The notes under the pieces: model-generated
The model's database searches: none
What the model saw: the letters and a program-made list of their open reading frames with translations, nothing else
What the model was told of the DNA's origin: nothing
Origin: Alnus glutinosa
Lineage: Eukaryota; Streptophyta; Magnoliopsida; Fagales; Betulaceae
Length of the DNA stretch: 64,000 bases
Direction: 5' to 3'
Assembly: GCF_958979055.1 (NCBI RefSeq)
Contig: NC_084887.1
Coordinates: 22,565,044-22,629,043 of the forward strand
Translations under genes and position numbers: made by a program
In this document: positions 58,935 to 64,000 of the stretch, in pieces
How positions within the stretch are numbered: position 1 is the stretch's first letter
Layout: each line of letters opens with the position of its first letter

Positions 58935-60066
58935 GGAAAAAAATTATATATGTATTTATAATTGAATACGGAAATAGGGTTAAAATGAATAATCATTCTC
59001 ACTCTTGATCCAGAAATAAGAGAGAGTGGAGGATCTTAAAACTTAAAAATAGGTGGGCTCCCAACAACAAATTCAAACCAAAATAAAAATATATACAAAG
59101 GATAAAAAATGTAAAAAAATCAAATAAGTGATTCGATCATCTCAAAAGGCTGCACAAAGCAATACAGAAGCAAAAAAAGGCGCAGATTAATCCCTTGACA
59201 AAGTGCATTTGGCTTATATGACATGTTTCTCTAGAATCTTTTTGTTATATATATGATTAAATACTATAATGATTCTATTATAATGTGAAGAAGGACTGAG
59301 ACCGATGGTTTCCTAAAGTATTAAATGGTAAGCCAGCTGCCCAATAGGGCAGTGCTACGTGCTAGAAAGCAATTTGAATCCTACTCGCTTATCATTACTA
59401 AATTTAATTTAAGTCATTGGACACCTTAAACACGTCATGCTGTTAACTAAAAACATATCTTTGGAAAAAGATCTTTATTAATTATTGGTATTAACAAACA
59501 GATATTATTAAGTATAGACCATGTTTTGTCCAATTTAGAATTTTATTTTATTTTATTTTATTTTATTTTTTATTTTTTTTTTGGTTTTGGTTTCTGCTCT
59601 AGTTGAGTAAAGGCTACCCTTTGGGTATAAACTATTCATCAGATCTGAAATCGCATAATTGGGATATCCTCTGAAGTCACTTTCTGCTTTATTTCTAAAC
59701 CAGAAGAAAAACAGAGTATCTCCTCTAGTAATTCATTAATTCCATCTTCTAGAGAAGGGTATTTTCACATTTCAAGAAAAGCCCGAACCCAAAACATTAT
59801 TTACATCATCAAAATCCATTTCTTTCTCACAAAACCATCACAACAACAATTACTACTATACCACACTCCGTCAATTACAACTATCCAGCCACCCACAAAT
59901 AATCCATCTGTGACCCAATTATAACTATAATCTTGCAACAACAACCATAACATCCCTTTATTTTCTAGCCACCCCAACTCAATCACATGCAAACTTCATC
60001 ATATGAAGATAAAAACCATAGTTAGAGAAAACTTACCCTTAATTAAGGTTCTTCTCCTCCCTTACC
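58447..60066. other. Intergenic
   Basis: A-tract at about 58597-58614, (TA)n at 58845-58932 (about 44 units), (TTTTA)n near 59545. No gene seen; the AT-repeat ORF at 58778 is an artefact. Confidence 0.5.
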
Positions 60067-60253
60067 TAGGGGTGAAAACTCGGAGCCGGTTCCCGGTTTT
60101 TGGCTAAAACTGATAACCGGCTCCGGAGTACCTGGTTATTAAAAATTACCAACCAGCTCCGATAACCGAGTAGCTGGTTTAACTGGCTACCCGGTTAACC
60201 GGCGGTTACTCGGTTACCCCGAGTGGTATCCGGTTATCCGAACCGAGTATTTT
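60067..60253 (+). repeat. hAT-type element, one end only
   Basis: TAGGGGTGAAAACTCGG followed by cggttacc/ccggttaac words, as at 57389. No right TIR was found, so it is truncated. Confidence 0.5.
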
Positions 60254-60731
60254 TTGAAGGATAACTTCGTGGTATTTCTTTTCCTGCTCAAACGAAGGGG
60301 GAAAGTTGATTCCCCCTTCAACCTTTTTCGTTCTATGGTGCTTCGGTTCACACAATGTCAGTCTTTAAAATGTGGGATTTGTAAACATGATTTTTAAAAA
60401 CAGCTTCATTTTAAAATCACATTTATTATTTAAACATGAATGTAGCCACCCTCTTTGTCAGTTCATTCTACTACATCACAAATGGTTGTTAATTTAGGGG
60501 GCTAAATAATATTTAACCCATTATTTTTATTTAAACAAATTCCCAACTTTGATACCTTACAACCCCAATTGTGCTCTATCTATTTACATTATAATTTTCC
60601 TTTATTTTCATCACTTATATATATAATTTTCTTTTTATATTTTTCTTAAGCACCGGCTACATTATCACTTCCTTATAAAACTTTCGTCTTAGGTTTTACT
60701 ATAGCTGAAAGTAAAACAAAGCAATAATAAT

Positions 60732-60797
<66 letters not shown>

Positions 60798-62637
60798 AGA
60801 CTAAAGGTTTGTTTTGGTTTGCAATTTCAAAAAATACATTTAAAAAAATAGTGATTTTAAAATGTACAATTTGAAAACATGATTTTTAAAATCACGGTTA
60901 AGCGTTTAGCAAAAGCGTAGTTTAGCCTTTAAATTGCACGCTTTCAAAGAAGCACCGAATTGTTGCAATTTAAAAATACAAATTTTCTGTGTTTTCAAAT
61001 CACAATTTTTTAAAAACATAACTCCAAACTATTTATAAGTAGAACAAGGAAGAGTGAAATAGATATTTTGCTTGAAATATACAAACCTACCTTACAAACT
61101 CGTTTCCAATAGTAGATAGTAGGCTTTAGAGGCTCTGGTTCCAGTTATAAAGAAAACACTCAAACTCTCAAGAGGAACTCTTTAAATAGGATAATTAAAA
61201 TATTTTAAATTCGAGGATTACAAAAGAGTTGATCGCACTCTTTTATAGAAGATTCAAAGACAAAAGTTGACTATAATTATACTAAATATGAAAACATTAA
61301 AGAAATTTTGTACCACTAAAGACAATTTTATAAAGATCCACAACTTTTTGTCCAAGAAAGGAATTGAATGGAAAAAATATTTCACTGGATAACAAGTTCA
61401 ACAGATGGAGAATCAAAGAAATAATTTAACTAAAAACAAAAATAGATAATAATACAAACCAAGTTAATTCCTTCACTTCGTTTTTTCCATAGCCATTCAC
61501 TCGCTTTGAAAGAGAATGTGTCCATTTTGGACATCGGGAAATAGAGTTGTCACAAAGAAATTGACTTCAGCCGAGAGAATTTCAACTTGACAATTTAATG
61601 AATCCAACTCAACAAAGCCCCTCTTCATGCTTTTTTTTTCTAAGATCAAATAACATTCATTAAAAATCAGATAATAACAAGGATAGAAACCTCTCCTACA
61701 ACATTAGACCAGCAAAAACACATTGCCAAATACAACTGGGGGATGAGCAAAAAACTCTATCTAATAGTAAAGCCATTTACCTCTCAACCACATACGTACT
61801 ATTCAGGTTGCTATTTTTCTAAATCTACTTTCTCATAACGGAGTGTGGGTAAGAACTTATTCCCCCATAAGGTTTCAGCGAAGTATTATTAGCCGAATAA
61901 TTCTATATGTACATTTAGTGTCCATGATTTGATCAATTACATGTCCAATGATAATTTTAAAAGCTACCTAATTTTTTGATGGACACTTGATGTACATAGA
62001 ATTACTCTTATTAGCCTCATCCTTCCCCATTAATGAGCCTAGAATACTGAAAATTCCAGGCTTGCATGATAGACGCATCCATCAAAGCTAGACTACGAGG
62101 TTGATACCCTAAGCAACACGCAAAAGTAGAAAGAACTTTAAATACAAGAGGGATGATCATACACATTCAAGACCATGTAGTCGGCAGTTAAAGACACTAT
62201 CCACTTTTGTACTCTAATTTCACCTACAATATTACAACAGCATAATCAGTTACATTAGAGAATTTGTTGGAAGTCCCAAAATGGCGTTGTTATTAACTCA
62301 TCCCACCCCATCCCATCCCACCCCACAGACTATTCAATCCGATTGAATCTTACGCTACAGTACATCATATGACTACAAGAACAAGAATCCTAGGCTCATT
62401 CAGAACACAATAATTGATAATCCAAAGGACCAAACATTAGACACAGACCATGTCAAAAGATACGCTTCAGTTATCCGCATAAGTGGAGAAACCCAGTCTA
62501 ACTAACTTAAAATTCAGTTATGATGTGATGTCCAGGTCCTAGTCCTAGCAGTCCACGCAATGAAATAAAGGTCCGAACTTCATTAAATTATAAAAGCAGA
62601 GCTAGAAGGATGTGAGTTCTAGAAATCCATGCTACAC
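60254..62637. other. Intergenic, downstream of CFIm25
   Basis: (TA)n at 60735-60795. A short foldback at about 61898-62008 pairs ttctatatgtacatttagtg with cacttgatgtacatagaatt. 62400-62637 is probably the 3' UTR of CFIm25. No other gene recognised. Confidence 0.5.
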
Positions 62638-63894
<1,257 letters not shown>

Positions 63895-64000
63895 TCACTG
63901 GGAAGGGAGGAGGATCATGTCTAACCAATGAGCCAGCAACATGAACAAGATTCAGTAATTTGGCCTTTAACTGTATTTTACCTTGGGTTTTGTTATGTGG

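Noticed and set aside
58778..59008. ORF of alternating Ile-Tyr
   Set aside because: Translation of a (TA)n microsatellite.

Overview
The window is nuclear DNA of a flowering plant, almost certainly a eudicot. It is AT-rich, its genes are split by GT-AG introns, and the gene families (R2R3-MYB, remorin, SEC22, CFIm25) have land-plant sequence. No bacterial, organellar or RNA gene cluster is present. The species cannot be fixed from sequence alone; a woody eudicot is a guess.

Host genes, left to right: (1) 3' exons of a canonical remorin (1190-2079, +). (2) A complete three-exon R2R3-MYB of the MYB17/MIXTA-like type (3779-6089, -). (3) A complete five-exon gene for a divergent SEC22-type longin R-SNARE of 225 residues (12121-13593, +). 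(4) A very divergent remorin-like gene of 160 residues (15664-20772, -), with a whole short LTR element in one intron and a stop codon that coincides with the end of a hAT element. (5) A three-exon R2R3-MYB of the LAF1/MYB18 type (41728-43683, -). (6) The last two coding exons of the pre-mRNA cleavage factor CFIm25 (62638-63828, -); its 5' part lies beyond the window.

Most of the rest is transposable elements, several with clear ends and target-site duplications (TSDs). 7.5-11.4 kb holds a scrambled pair of Ty1/copia relics. 24.0-29.8 kb holds another copia relic split by a 1,103-bp solo LTR flanked by CTTGG. 30,524-40,976 is a whole 10.45-kb CACTA (En/Spm) element with matching terminal inverted repeats and a GGA duplication. 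It carries a truncated tnp2-like transposase (-), a tnpA-like gene (+) broken by a hAT element, a nested MULE-type MITE, and near its right end an F-box gene relic. 55,016-56,555 is a Pack-MULE-like element carrying part of an AAA-ATPase gene. Other MULE-type, hAT-type and foldback elements, solo LTRs and microsatellites fill the remaining intergenic DNA.

The host genes do not form a pathway. The window is best read as ordinary regulatory and housekeeping genes embedded in nested transposons. Its most interesting features are gene capture by the CACTA element and by the MULE, and the effect of insertions on the remorin-like gene.
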